A DNA stretch of 64,000 nucleotides from Maniola hyperantus (Eukaryota; Arthropoda; Insecta; Lepidoptera; Nymphalidae), in NCBI RefSeq assembly GCF_902806685.2, contig NC_048553.1, forward strand, positions 11,513,440-11,577,439, in the 5' to 3' direction. The notes below the pieces were generated by a model. It ran no database searches. It saw only the letters and a program-made list of their open reading frames with translations, and was not told where the DNA came from. A program made the translations under genes and the position numbers. This document shows, piece after piece, positions 36,301-39,211 of the stretch (position 1 is the stretch's first letter; every line of letters starts with the position of its first letter).

Positions 36301-39211
36301 AATTAAATATCACTTGTCTTAACGGTCTTAAGGTGACGCAGGACGCTCAACCGAAATTGGCAGCGCACGTGGGTAACATGTTTGCTTTTCACTTGACATT
36401 GTATGAGAAAGTTGAGAGGCACGATGATTTTCACTGAAATCAAGCGCGCGAAAAGGGTTTAGGAAAAGTATTTTTGTGAAAAAACTGCTGAATTTATGTT
36501 TGCAAAGTAAAGTTATTTCAACTAATGAATAAATAAACAACGTCTAATGATAAATTGTTTTAGAATTTTCACATCCCTAATCTTATTTATTTACGCCCAA
36601 AGTTGTCATTAATTTAGTGTTAAAATAGGAATCTTTTGAGCCTCGTAACTTTTAAATCAATATTTTTTTCAATATTTTATATATCAATAAACCTAGATAA
36701 TGACGAGATAAATCGATATAATTCTTAGTTTTGTGCGTACAATATCGAATGTTGTTGTATTTTCCCTCCTACGTTTGTATGGAGAAAGCACCGAACTGAG
36801 CTACCTTAAAGAAAACATCTTGAGAAAACATGCATACCTGAGAATTGGTATGAGCATGTCAAAAATAAACTATTTCTCAGGAATCGTTAACTAGAGGGTC
36901 TTCGAAAATTCGCATAGCCCATGTCCGCTGTTAGTTCTAGGCGAGCATTTTGACGTTTGATAAAAATTCGCTGATTTGACTAGACATCATCCCTATTTTA
37001 AATATAGCATGGTTAATTATTATGGCCTAATCCCATTTCATTCTGCAACAGGTGCACAGTATTGTTTTGGTAAGAATTTTATAATAATTAGTTTTAAGTT
37101 ACGTGTCAATACTAACAAAAATATGATTTTGTATTTGGTGGAAATAAATGATTTTATTTATTTATTCTGAGAGGACTTCCGTGATAAGCAGTGGCCTGGC
37201 GATAGTTTGTGCTGATGATGATACTTAAATCGCTCGGGTTGTGTTTTGATAAATGAGTAACTTTTCTTTTTTTTTTGTACAGATGGGGATAATCAAAAAT
37301 TACCGCCTGCGACAAGCGAAGCAGACGAGTGGCCTAGCATAAAGGAGTTAAGAGGTACCCAATCGAAATTTTTATTACTAACTTCAAAAAATTGGAGAAA
37401 CTTATAAACTTATTGCTTGTTTTTTGTTCTCATTCGAGATTTCTGGATAGATTTGGTTCTACAGAAAAGTCCTTGAATTTGTCTCAATTACAGACATGGA
37501 TTGTTATTCCTACACCCTAGCTATAATCTGTGATAGCCTAGATCGGAGGTCGGGGGTTCGATTTCAGGCACGCACCTCTAACTTTTCTGAGCTATGTGCG
37601 TTTTACGTAATTAAATACCACTTGCTTTTACGGTGAAGGAAAAAAGAAAACCTGCAATCGGAATAAAATAAAAATGGCTTTTTTCGAAATTGTTGGTTTG
37701 CGCAGGTGATTGGAGTAAAACTGGAGCTGTTTTTTCAGCGGAAGATCTCGCTCTCTTGGACTCCACTGGGCGTCTGCAACAGGTGATTATGTTCTAAAAT
37801 AGGTACTGCACTTAGCTTCAATTCCAACAATTTTTCAGCTGTTATTCCATTTCGATCATACATTGGCACCGATTCTAAGCACAACCTAATTTTAGAGTAT
37901 TCGCACCCTCTTCTTACTATTGTAATATGAAAAGGACAGAAGCAGTTTGACATTTCTAAATTTAATTTTTAGATGGTAAAACCCGTGATTTTAGCACGCA
38001 CTCGCGAACCTACTGTTAAAATTTGTATTGTGCACTAAAATTTAGAGTCTTTAAATGTGAAAGTCATGTTCCGTTCCTTTTTTAGCATTAGTAAAAAGAA
38101 AAGGATGCAGATATTTTAAATTTAGTTTAGAGAGAGACTAGAGAATCGGGGCCAATAATAATTTCTCTAAAATTTAGCCATTTTTGAAGGATTTAGAATC
38201 CTTGGAAAAGTGAAGGCAATATTATATTATGCTAAGTAAACTTTACTCATAATATAAGAAATATAAGAAATAATATTAACCTGAATAACATTATTTTATC
38301 TATCACCCCCTATCTAAGTAAAAATATCTGACCATCGATATAAATGACAAGATATGCCCAAGCTAACAAAAATTTTCACGGCTTTGGAACCAAATAAATC
38401 AGCGCCACCTCTTAGATACTAATGAGCGACCCGTTTGAAATCCAGACGTCACTGAGGTTGCATTGGTACTAAAGCACCACTGAGTCGGTGCCATTTTGTT
38501 TGATCAATGGCCCAGTCCATACGAAGTAATGTATAAGTCAATGTATCTAACAATTTGATTTATTTCCGCCTTATCTGTAACCACAGCTGCTCGATCTTAA
38601 ATTCAACTCTAGCTACAACCACACGAGTAGATATTATATAGACCAGAGGGGAAGCTTCATACTAGCGGCTGGCTGTAGGTAGACTCACTCATAGCGCAGC
38701 TCACGCACACCACGACGTGTCACGGACGCTCCGTTTGCCGCTGTTTGCCATCGAACTGGGCGCAAACGGAACGTCCGTGGCACGTCGTGGTGTGCGTGAG
38801 CTAGTGTGAAGCTTCCCCTCTGGTCTATAATATCTACTCGTGTGCTACAACCCCGCGTTAGCGTAAGCGAAATTGATGCGTTAACAATCTTATTTTCTCC
38901 ACCAGCTAACCCCAGGCAGTGACATGGTGCCAAGCAGTAGACAAGAGGACGTTATCAACCAAAACTTAACGAACAACTTCCGACCGAACTTCGTAGTGAC
39001 TAATAGTCCAACTTTAGGAAGTCCAAACTTCGTGTGTCCCAATGGCAACGTGGGATCGCCATTTGGAAGTCAAACCCTTGCTCTTAGTGGACCAACTTTG
39101 AGTTCAAACAGCTTGGCAACTTCCACTTTACATAGAAAAGGGAAAGGAAATGTGAGGAGAAGGGAGCATGTATTGGCTGAAAACTTGCCCGGCCCTGAAA
39201 GCTGCGTGTAA
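9188..39211 (+). CDS. Sidestep-family Ig/FN3 transmembrane receptor, 3' ten exons (5' partial)
   Basis: Ten exons join in frame: 9188-9318, 11863-12022, 22314-22475, 25411-25545, 31414-31596, 33513-33671, 34510-34767, 37283-37354, 37706-37782 and 38906-39211. Every intron is GT-AG and the phases agree throughout (0,1,1,1,1,1,1,1,0). The product part is 547 residues: Ig (1-97), last Ig (98-196), FN3-like (197-310), membrane helix (319-345), cytoplasmic tail (346-547). Family hallmarks seen are EGDDVYFEC with SWYHN, the YAPVC start of the last Ig, ANPPDV with WQFNNS, GGLPQTFV in the FN3-like domain, and YVVAYTIKP followed by QPDILN after the membrane. In Drosophila, Sidestep proteins act at the cell surface as partners of Beat receptors in axon guidance; that role is inferred here from family membership. 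The first exon starts in mid-codon, so the signal peptide and N-terminal Ig domains are upstream of the window. Which paralogue it is cannot be settled here. Confidence 0.93.
9345..9682. mobile_element. Truncated copy of the GTGAAATTTTAATGG MITE
   Basis: Most of this stretch aligns with 41190-41530. Examples are CATAAACTAGCCTGCACGC and the end AACCATTACAATTTCAGCGT. The left terminal repeat is missing. It lies just after exon A. Confidence 0.65.
9683..9835. repeat. Unclassified repeat fragment
   Basis: Contains CTGATCCGTTGGGCAAAACA and TTCTGTCACCGG, a segment found again at 56943-57000 (CTGATCCGTTGCGTAAAAAA). Probably a LINE remnant; no usable reading frame. Confidence 0.4.
10122..10281. mobile_element. 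MITE with ATAAGTCCCGCAAAT terminal repeats
   Basis: Left end CTATAAGTCCCGCAAAT. The right end has GCAATTTGCG and then diverges. The core holds TGACGTCATTTTGACGTCAG. Related copies are at 15584, 23733, 25262 and 35274. Confidence 0.75.
10311..10623 (+). mobile_element. tRNA-derived SINE, GGTTCGATCCC type
   Basis: Head GTGGTAGCCTAGTGGTTAGG (A-box-like), then the B box GGTTCGATCCC, the body with GAAGGAAAACATCGTGAGGA, and a GATGATGATG tail. Complete copy, in the intron between exons A and B. Confidence 0.85.
10884..10980 (+). mobile_element. RTE-type LINE fragment
   Basis: CAGCGGGCGATGG begins a stretch matching the RTE ORF around ERAMLG and RNEEIRRRTRVTD. It stops where a MITE begins at 10981. 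Confidence 0.7.
11289..11503 (+). mobile_element. Helitron-like element, GCGAAAGTG subfamily
   Basis: Starts TCCATACTAATATAATAAAT after A and ends CATCATCTAG. The GC-rich hairpin CGCGGACAAAGACGCG lies just before the end. No terminal inverted repeat and no target duplication, as expected for Helitrons. Confidence 0.8.
11504..11717 (+). mobile_element. Helitron-like element, GTGACTGACT subfamily, abutting the previous one
   Basis: Starts TCTAAATATATAAAAAGG directly after the CTAG of the preceding element, with no base between, and ends AAGCTAG followed by T. Confidence 0.8.
11863..12022 (+). CDS. Sidestep-like exon B: second half of penultimate Ig domain
   Basis: The acceptor is TTTTTATTTCATAG and the donor GTAAGT. 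The exon starts in phase 0 and leaves one base. Residues 45-97 carry the strand-E pattern STKSLVLQKV and then the DHSGDYSC motif with the second Ig cysteine at 78, pairing with Cys28 of exon A. The NSLGE turn after it is typical of Ig G strands. The right terminal repeat of a MITE ends about 22 bp before the acceptor, so the branch point may lie in transposon-derived sequence. Confidence 0.92.
12101..12272. mobile_element. Palindromic MITE, GTACATCG / CGATGTA ends
   Basis: Left end CGCGACAGAAAATAATGTAC mirrors right end GTAAATTACTTTCGGCC. The centre TCTGTCACTCATACCTATGT occurs again at 27290-27412 and 59403-59514. Confidence 0.65.
12646..12955 (-). mobile_element. tRNA-derived SINE, GGTTCGATCCC type
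   Basis: Reverse-complement copy of the family at 10311: CATCATCATGATCAACCC tail first, then GGGATCGAACCCCCGACC (B box) and CTAACCACTAGACTATCAC (head). Confidence 0.85.
12956..13322. other. AT-rich intron sequence, nothing recognised
   Basis: No repeat family or exon could be supported here. Confidence 0.5.
13323..13873 (-). mobile_element. Helitron-like element split by a SINE
   Basis: CTAGCTTATGCTCGCGACTT at the left is the reversed 3' end. The leader (GTCAGTCAGTCAGCCACC) is at the right. A SINE at 13454-13810 interrupts the body between CCATCCAGT and AGTGGTTTGAG. Confidence 0.8.
13454..13810 (+). mobile_element. tRNA-derived SINE, GGTTCGATTCC type, full length
   Basis: Head GACGACCTCCCTGGCGCAG, B box GGTTCGATTCCTGGCAGG, body with AAGCCGTGCCGCCAAGCG, and an A-rich tail ending in a run of A. 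It is nested in a Helitron-like element. Confidence 0.88.
14075..14274 (+). mobile_element. Helitron-like element, degraded
   Basis: Body of the GCGAAAGTG subfamily (GGGCCATCACCTTAACCG, GACAAAGTCGCGAGCGTC). Both termini are eroded. Confidence 0.5.
14275..14974. other. AT-rich intron sequence, nothing recognised
   Basis: About 700 bp inside the 10.3-kb intron between exons B and C. Short direct repeats such as ACTAAGTACTATA are present; no element could be delimited. Confidence 0.5.
14975..15240 (-). mobile_element. Jockey/CR1-type LINE 3' end fragment
   Basis: On the - strand one frame reads RTCKLWNQLPSAVFP and then KFLKGRQRI, the C-terminal signature of Jockey/CR1 LINE reverse transcriptases. 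A short 3' UTR follows. Copies at 24838 and 25126 share it. Confidence 0.75.
15411..15567. mobile_element. GC-rich palindromic MITE
   Basis: Left CTATAGTACATGACAGGT mirrors right ACCTGTCACGTACTATAG. The centre is unusually GC-rich for the window (CCCCGCACAGCCGC, GGGGCGTCCCCGCC). Relatives are at 49643, 56277 and 60379. Confidence 0.75.
15584..15660. mobile_element. Short MITE with ATAAGTCCCGCAAA ends
   Basis: Both terminal repeats are present (ATAAGTCCCGCAAA and TTTGCGGGACTTAT) around a shortened core containing TGACGTCA. Confidence 0.8.
15661..16654. other. AT-rich intron sequence, nothing recognised
   Basis: About 1 kb in the intron between exons B and C. The 78-codon open frame at 15938 has no domain and begins in AT-rich low-complexity DNA, so it is not called. 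Confidence 0.55.
16655..16860 (+). mobile_element. Helitron-like element, GCGAAAGTG subfamily, complete
   Basis: TCCATACTATAAATGCG start and CATCATCTAG end followed by T. The CGCGGACGAAGTCGCG hairpin is intact. Confidence 0.85.
16861..17451. other. Intron sequence, nothing recognised
   Basis: About 590 bp with no supported repeat or exon. The 79-codon open frame at 16874 lacks any domain. Confidence 0.5.
17452..17890 (+). repeat. GGTTCCGTT interspersed repeat split by a hAT MITE
   Basis: Head AGGGTTCCGTTCCTCAAAAA, a GTCTGTCC-rich run, then body. A MITE at 17601-17746 interrupts it. Confidence 0.65.
17601..17746. mobile_element. hAT-type MITE (CAGTGGCGTGCA ends)
   Basis: Terminal repeats CAGTGGCGTGCA and TGCACGCCACTG, 146 bp. 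Flanks CTTAGAAT and TTTAGAAT match at seven of eight bases, the 8-bp duplication size of hAT transposons. Confidence 0.88.
17898..18208 (-). mobile_element. tRNA-derived SINE, GGTTCGATCCC type
   Basis: Reverse copy: CATCATCATG tail, CTCACTACAGAGCACGGGTC, then the B box region GGAATCGAACCTCCAACC and the head. Confidence 0.82.
18336..18580 (+). repeat. Interspersed repeat shared with 38337-38555
   Basis: CCCGTTTGAAATCCAGACGT and CACTGAGTCGGTGCCATTTT are found in both copies. Family unknown. Confidence 0.65.
18778..19117 (-). mobile_element. tRNA-derived SINE, GGTTCGATTCC type, full length
   Basis: T-rich tail first, then the body and the head reading CCAGGGAGGTCGTC. Same family as 13454. Confidence 0.87.
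19163..19440 (+). mobile_element. tRNA-derived SINE, GGTTCGAATCC type
   Basis: Head GTGACTTAGAGGTCAGAGCA, B box GGTTCGAATCC, body TTGCTGGTTCTTCTCGGTAG, tail AAGTACTTGTAAAAGTTTAT followed by an AT-rich run. A 3' part of another copy is at 51032. Confidence 0.8.
19504..19642 (-). mobile_element. tRNA-derived SINE, GGTTCAAACCC type, truncated
   Basis: Contains GGGTTTGAACCGTCGACC and GTTGAGCTATTGAGGCTC; older than the copies at 19885 and 51894. Confidence 0.8.
19885..20058 (-). mobile_element. tRNA-derived SINE, GGTTCAAATCCC type, young copy
   Basis: The reverse complement gives head GAGCCTCAATAGCTCAACCG, B box GGTTCAAATCCC, and a tail region with AGTCATTTAACATGGC. Nearly identical to the copy at 51894. 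Confidence 0.88.
20141..20362 (-). mobile_element. Helitron-like element, GCGAAAGTG subfamily
   Basis: CTAG at 20141-20144 (reversed 3' end) to TATGGA at 20362 (reversed TCCATA start). The hairpin region is replaced by a run of C. Confidence 0.65.
20363..20786. other. AT-rich intron sequence, nothing recognised
   Basis: About 420 bp with no supported element. Confidence 0.5.
20787..20833 (+). mobile_element. Helitron-like 5' end fragment
   Basis: CATATTATAAATGTGAAAGTG and a TTTG run match the start of the GCGAAAGTG subfamily; the rest is missing. Confidence 0.5.
20948..21287. mobile_element. Long inverted-repeat element
   Basis: Arms of about 90 bp (20948-21036 and 21198-21287) mirror each other: CAATGAACCAAAAGCTTAAT against TTAAGCTTTTGGTTCATTG. 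The 160-bp centre carries CTCCTGAGGATGCTCCGGAG and GGGCGAAACGTGCGTCG. Family unknown. Confidence 0.75.
21617..22003 (-). mobile_element. RTE-type LINE ORF C-terminal fragment
   Basis: The - strand reads through the RTE C-terminus: an upstream stretch with a match to ERAMLGVSLRDQIRNE, then RRWGPKVLEWQPRTR, SVGRPPTIW and the final YVQQWTSIG (open at 21631-21852). 5' truncated, so no catalytic core. Confidence 0.82.
22314..22475 (+). CDS. Sidestep-like exon C: first half of membrane-proximal Ig domain
   Basis: The acceptor is TTTGTTCGCAG and the donor GTAAAA. Phase is 1 in and 1 out. It follows the longest intron, 10,291 bp. Residues 98-152 begin YAPVC, the conserved start of the last Ig in this family, with an extra cysteine at 102. 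The B-strand cysteine is at 122 in HVRCSV, then ANPPDV and the core tryptophan at 135 in FFWQFNNS. N139 or N138 forms a possible N-glycosylation sequon (NNS). Confidence 0.92.
22476..23008. other. Intron sequence after exon C
   Basis: The reading frame of exon C runs about 17 codons past its donor and stops. No other coding signal. The 94-codon frame at 22572 has no domain. Confidence 0.5.
23009..23452 (+). repeat. Tandem duplication around a GGTTCCGTA fragment
   Basis: A block of about 190 bp at 23009-23197 recurs at about 23268-23452, offset 265 bp. Example: CTCGGAAATAAAGAACCTTG in both. Between the copies is a reversed GGTTCCGTA repeat fragment (23200-23267). Confidence 0.85.
23733..23882. 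mobile_element. MITE with ATAAGTCCCGCAAA ends, complete
   Basis: TATAAGTCCCGCAAAATGC at the left and TTTGCGGGACTTATA at the right. The core contains GCTGACGTCAAAG. Confidence 0.88.
23883..24837. other. Intron sequence with weak repeat traces
   Basis: A GC-richer stretch at 23940-24075 (CCAAAGGCAAAATGGCAGGC) may be an old retroelement trace. The frame at 24227 (65 codons) has no domain. Nothing else supported. Confidence 0.45.
24838..25072 (+). mobile_element. Jockey/CR1-type LINE 3' end fragment
   Basis: GCAAACTGTGGAATCAACTC encodes the KLWNQLP signature. GACCCGCCTGCTCGTTTGCT ends the shared 3' UTR. Confidence 0.75.
25126..25261 (+). mobile_element. Jockey/CR1-type LINE 3' end fragment, shorter
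   Basis: Second, more degraded copy of the same LINE tail in the same orientation, 50 bp after the first. Confidence 0.65.
25262..25300. mobile_element. Solo right end of ATAAGTCCCGCAAA MITE
   Basis: CCAGCGCAATAGCAATTTGC then GGGACTTA. No left end. Confidence 0.6.
25411..25545 (+). CDS. Sidestep-like exon D: second half of membrane-proximal Ig domain
   Basis: The acceptor is ATTTTGTCCAG and the donor GTGAGT. Phase is 1 in and 1 out. Residues 153-196 include SELSYKP, the DYGALSC motif with the second Ig cysteine at 176, and LEPCVFQIVPA. Cys189 in EPCVF is a family feature and probably pairs with the extra Cys102 of exon C. NGS at 155-157 is a possible glycosylation site. The exon is GC-rich against its AT-rich intron, as are the other receptor exons. 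Confidence 0.92.
25551..25640. mobile_element. Solo end of the GTGAAATTTTAATGG MITE
   Basis: ACAGTGTGAAATTTTAATGG and TTGTTTTCCC match the terminal repeat of 41099-41546. It starts 5 bp after the exon D donor. Confidence 0.6.
26260..26458 (+). mobile_element. Helitron-like element in tandem unit 1
   Basis: GACTGACTGGCTGGTTGATC leader, subfamily body, and a degraded terminus (ATAG for CTAG). Confidence 0.7.
26655..26839 (+). mobile_element. Helitron-like element in tandem unit 2
   Basis: ACTGACTGACTAACTGACTG leader, CACGCGGACGAAGTCGCGGG hairpin, and an intact CTAG at 26836-26839 followed by T. Confidence 0.78.
27290..27412. mobile_element. Palindromic MITE, GTACATCG family, partial
   Basis: CTCATACCTATGTGACG, AACAGAGACAATGCTC and CGATGTACATTACTTTCTGC match the copies at 12101 and 59403. 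The left terminal repeat is missing. Confidence 0.6.
27413..27908. other. AT-rich intron sequence, nothing recognised
   Basis: About 500 bp with A/T homopolymer tracts. No supported feature. Confidence 0.5.
27909..28358. mobile_element. Composite of three Helitron-like pieces in alternating orientation
   Basis: A reversed piece (27909-28030, from CTAGCTTATGCGCGCG) is joined to a forward body piece (28034-28187) and a second reversed piece (28190-28358, ending in GATCAGTCAGTCAGTCAGC). The middle segment therefore forms inverted repeats with both neighbours. Confidence 0.7.
28359..28736. other. AT-rich intron sequence, nothing recognised
   Basis: About 380 bp before the Jockey/CR1 LINE tail. 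No supported feature. Confidence 0.5.
28737..29206 (+). mobile_element. Jockey/CR1-type LINE ORF2 C-terminal fragment
   Basis: An open frame to 29129 encodes the C-terminal end of a reverse transcriptase: DHRRKVAGLSVFYRIYFGEC, then LVPPSPFYHRTARR, the MAKVWNTLPRYVFP signature and FKTRVNRHLLG. A 3' UTR with CATCATCACTTCCCATCAGG and an A run completes it. The core domains are missing (5' truncation). Open over 130 codons, so a fairly young insertion. The closest family cannot be named more precisely. Confidence 0.85.
29539..29769 (+). mobile_element. Helitron-like element, GTGACTGACT subfamily, complete
   Basis: A/TC start (TCTATATATATAAAAGG), GACT run, body, CACGCGGACGAAGTCGCGAG hairpin and CTAG/T end. 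The clearest reference copy in the window. Confidence 0.88.
30131..30604. mobile_element. MITE with TTAA target sites, copy 1
   Basis: TTAA followed by GGGGACTCAGTTCGGTGC at the left; GAGCGTCACC then TTAA at the right. Terminal repeats are short and imperfect. 474 bp including both TTAA. Copies at 33758 and 36328. Confidence 0.85.
30810..31016 (+). mobile_element. tRNA-derived SINE, internally deleted
   Basis: Head GATATCCTGGTGGTTACGAC joins directly to GAGGAACATCGTGAGGAACA, so the B box is lost. The body and GATGATGATTG tail remain. Confidence 0.75.
31038..31338 (-). mobile_element. tRNA-derived SINE, GGTTCGATCCC type
   Basis: Reversed copy 22 bp after the previous one, tail to tail. The B box is mutated. 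Confidence 0.78.
31414..31596 (+). CDS. Sidestep-like exon E: first half of FN3-like domain
   Basis: The acceptor is ATTTCTTCAACAG and the donor GTACGG. Phase is 1 in and 1 out. Residues 197-257 start with RPAPPRNC, the usual entry to the membrane-proximal FN3-like domain. Two cysteines at 205 and 224 (NCS, IVRCV) flank the short insert. The family signature DGGLPQTFVLE follows. Sequons NCS, NST, NSS and NET are present, so the stalk is probably glycosylated. A SINE head begins only about 22 bp after the donor, and the reading frame runs on into it for 38 codons before a stop. Confidence 0.92.
31618..31969. mobile_element. SINE with head and body in opposite orientations
   Basis: The + strand head (ACGACCTCCCTGGCGCAGTG to GGTTCGATTCCTGGCAGG) is followed by a reversed body of the same family (GCCCTTGACTGCAATCTCAC to CCCCTGCCAGGAAT) that lacks its own head. 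It starts 22 bp after the exon E donor. Confidence 0.8.
32020..32219 (-). mobile_element. Helitron-like element, GTGACTGACT subfamily
   Basis: Body and reversed leader (GTCAGTCACCTTTTATATAT) are intact; the CTAG end is lost. Confidence 0.7.
32220..33007. other. Intron sequence, nothing recognised
   Basis: About 790 bp between exons E and F. The only landmark is a T run at about 32720. Confidence 0.5.
33008..33147 (-). mobile_element. RTE-type LINE terminal fragment
   Basis: GAACCGATAGACGTCCACTG and TGGACATAGG are the reversed end of the RTE ORF and UTR; short and frameshifted. Confidence 0.7.
33148..33229. repeat. GTAG tetranucleotide microsatellite
   Basis: About twenty GTAG units with one GTGG variant, between an RTE fragment and a SINE fragment. 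Confidence 0.92.
33231..33427 (+). mobile_element. tRNA-derived SINE, head missing
   Basis: Starts at TACCTCTAGCTTTTCAGAG and ends GATGATGATGATG. The tRNA-like head is replaced by the GTAG array. Confidence 0.78.
33513..33671 (+). CDS. Sidestep-like exon F: second half of FN3-like domain
   Basis: The acceptor is AATTTGTTCCAG and the donor GTGAGC. Phase is 1 in and 1 out. Residues 259-310 hold the FN3 F and G strands: FNLLIYARNLKGES matches the common FN3 pattern of an aromatic residue, A, and N-x-x-G. The end, DAARRT, is a short juxtamembrane linker into exon G. Confidence 0.9.
33758..34208. mobile_element. MITE with TTAA target sites, copy 2
   Basis: TTAAGAGGGCTCAGGACG at the left and GCGTCACCTTAA at the right, same orientation as copy 1; in the intron between exons F and G. 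Confidence 0.82.
34209..34509. other. Intron sequence before the transmembrane exon
   Basis: TCTAAATATATAAAAACTAA at 34294 resembles a Helitron-like 5' end, but no body follows. Otherwise featureless. Confidence 0.4.
34510..34767 (+). CDS. Sidestep-like exon G: transmembrane segment and membrane-proximal tail
   Basis: The acceptor is TTTTTTATCAAACAG and the donor GTAAGA. Phase is 1 in and 1 out. Residues 319-345 form one hydrophobic helix rich in Ala, Val, Leu and Gly. ARRKR follows as a positive stop-transfer signal, which sets a type I orientation. The tail then carries the conserved YVVAYTIKP and QPDILN motifs of the family. A diverged second copy of this exon lies 385 bp downstream. Confidence 0.94.
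34816..35151 (+). pseudogene. Tandem duplicate of the transmembrane exon, frameshifted
   Basis: From 34924 to about 35147 the sequence repeats exon G at roughly 93% identity, offset by 385 bp, including the donor CCAGGTAAG and some intron beyond. I count about six silent and five replacement codon changes. The helix and the arginine/lysine stop-transfer cluster are intact. A 5-bp deletion inside the tail, after the isoleucine-lysine pair, shifts the frame, so the QPDILN motif is lost and a TAA is met at the donor. Upstream, AAAAAAGATGGC replaces the pyrimidine-rich acceptor of exon G, although that AG would restore the correct phase. Most likely a dead exon; an alternative terminal exon giving a short-tailed receptor is possible. 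Confidence 0.8.
35274..35297. mobile_element. Solo right end of ATAAGTCCCGCAAA MITE
   Basis: CATTAGCAATTTGCGGGACT then TATA; nothing of the left part remains. Confidence 0.55.
35678..35833. repeat. Inverted repeat with about 50-bp arms
   Basis: Left arm CGGAATTCATAGTCAAGATA onward mirrors the right arm ending CTTGGCTATGAATTCCG. Each arm includes CTTCTTTAGAGGACGATTC or its complement; the spacer is about 60 bp. Confidence 0.88.
35912..36174 (+). mobile_element. Helitron-like element, GCGAAAGTG subfamily, complete
   Basis: A/TC start (TCACTACCCCTATTATAAAT), an expanded TTGG-rich run, and CTAG/T end. It lies between exons G and H. Confidence 0.85.
36235..36860 (+). mobile_element. SINE fragment split by a TTAA MITE
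   Basis: SINE body at 36235-36327 (GCCGGGCACACACC, then ATATCACTTGTCTTAACGG) resumes at 36810 (GAAAACATCTTGAGAAAACA). The MITE at 36328-36809 sits between. Confidence 0.8.
36328..36809. mobile_element. MITE with TTAA target sites, copy 3
   Basis: Reversed relative to copies 1 and 2: TTAAGGTGACGCAGGACG at the left and CCGAACTGAGCTACCTTAA at the right. Inserted in a SINE, which shows that TTAA is the duplicated target. Confidence 0.9.
36861..37282. other. Intron sequence before exon H
   Basis: About 420 bp, AT-rich; nothing recognised apart from the pyrimidine tract and acceptor at the end. Confidence 0.5.
37283..37354 (+). CDS. Sidestep-like exon H: small cytoplasmic exon
   Basis: The acceptor is TTCTTTTTTTTTTGTACAG and the donor GTACCC. 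It is 72 bp, phase 1 in and out, so it can be skipped without a frame change. It encodes residues 398-420, acidic in the middle, ending WPSIKELR. Joined to exon G it reads straight on from the QPDILNPP motif. I see no known domain in it. Support comes from phase agreement and good splice sites. Confidence 0.8.
37532..37656 (+). mobile_element. tRNA-derived SINE fragment
   Basis: GTGATAGCCTAGATCGGAGG and GGTTCGATTTCAGGCACG in the 351-bp intron between exons H and I; 3' truncated. Confidence 0.75.
37706..37782 (+). CDS. Sidestep-like exon I: small cytoplasmic exon
   Basis: The acceptor is TTGGTTTGCGCAG and the donor GTGATT. Phase is 1 in and 0 out, 77 bp. Residues 421-446 read GDWSKTGAVFSAEDLALLDS and end in GRLQQ. 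The 351-bp intron before it is the shortest of the gene and holds a SINE fragment. No known domain. Its place is supported by phase on both sides: exon H leaves one base, and exon J starts in phase 0. Confidence 0.8.
38337..38555 (+). repeat. Interspersed repeat shared with 18336-18580
   Basis: Same core (GAAATCCAGACGTCACTGAG) and flanks. Family unknown. It lies in the last intron. Confidence 0.65.
38621..38843. mobile_element. Mutator-like palindromic MITE with 9-bp target duplication
   Basis: Ends ACACGAGTAGATATTATA and TATAATATCTACTCGTGT. The arms run about 90 bp each, with one 31-bp insertion in the left arm. GCTACAACC flanks both sides (38612-38620 and 38844-38852). Long terminal repeats plus a 9-bp duplication fit Mutator-like elements. 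Confidence 0.85.
38906..39211 (+). CDS. Sidestep-like exon J: last coding exon, Ser/Asn-rich tail
   Basis: The acceptor is TTATTTTCTCCACCAG. The exon opens in phase 0 and reads 101 codons to TAA at 39209-39211. The tail (residues 447-547) is rich in Ser, Asn, Pro and Gly, with loose repeats of the type SPTLGS and GPTLSS, and a basic patch RKGKGNVRRREH near the end. It finishes ESCV, which fits a class I PDZ-binding terminus (S-x-V). It is probably unstructured. A palindromic transposon ends 62 bp before the exon. Confidence 0.88.
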   Translation, partial: LTPGSDMVPSSRQEDVINQNLTNNFRPNFVVTNSPTLGSPNFVCPNGNVGSPFGSQTLALSGPTLSSNSLATSTLHRKGKGNVRRREHVLAENLPGPESCV

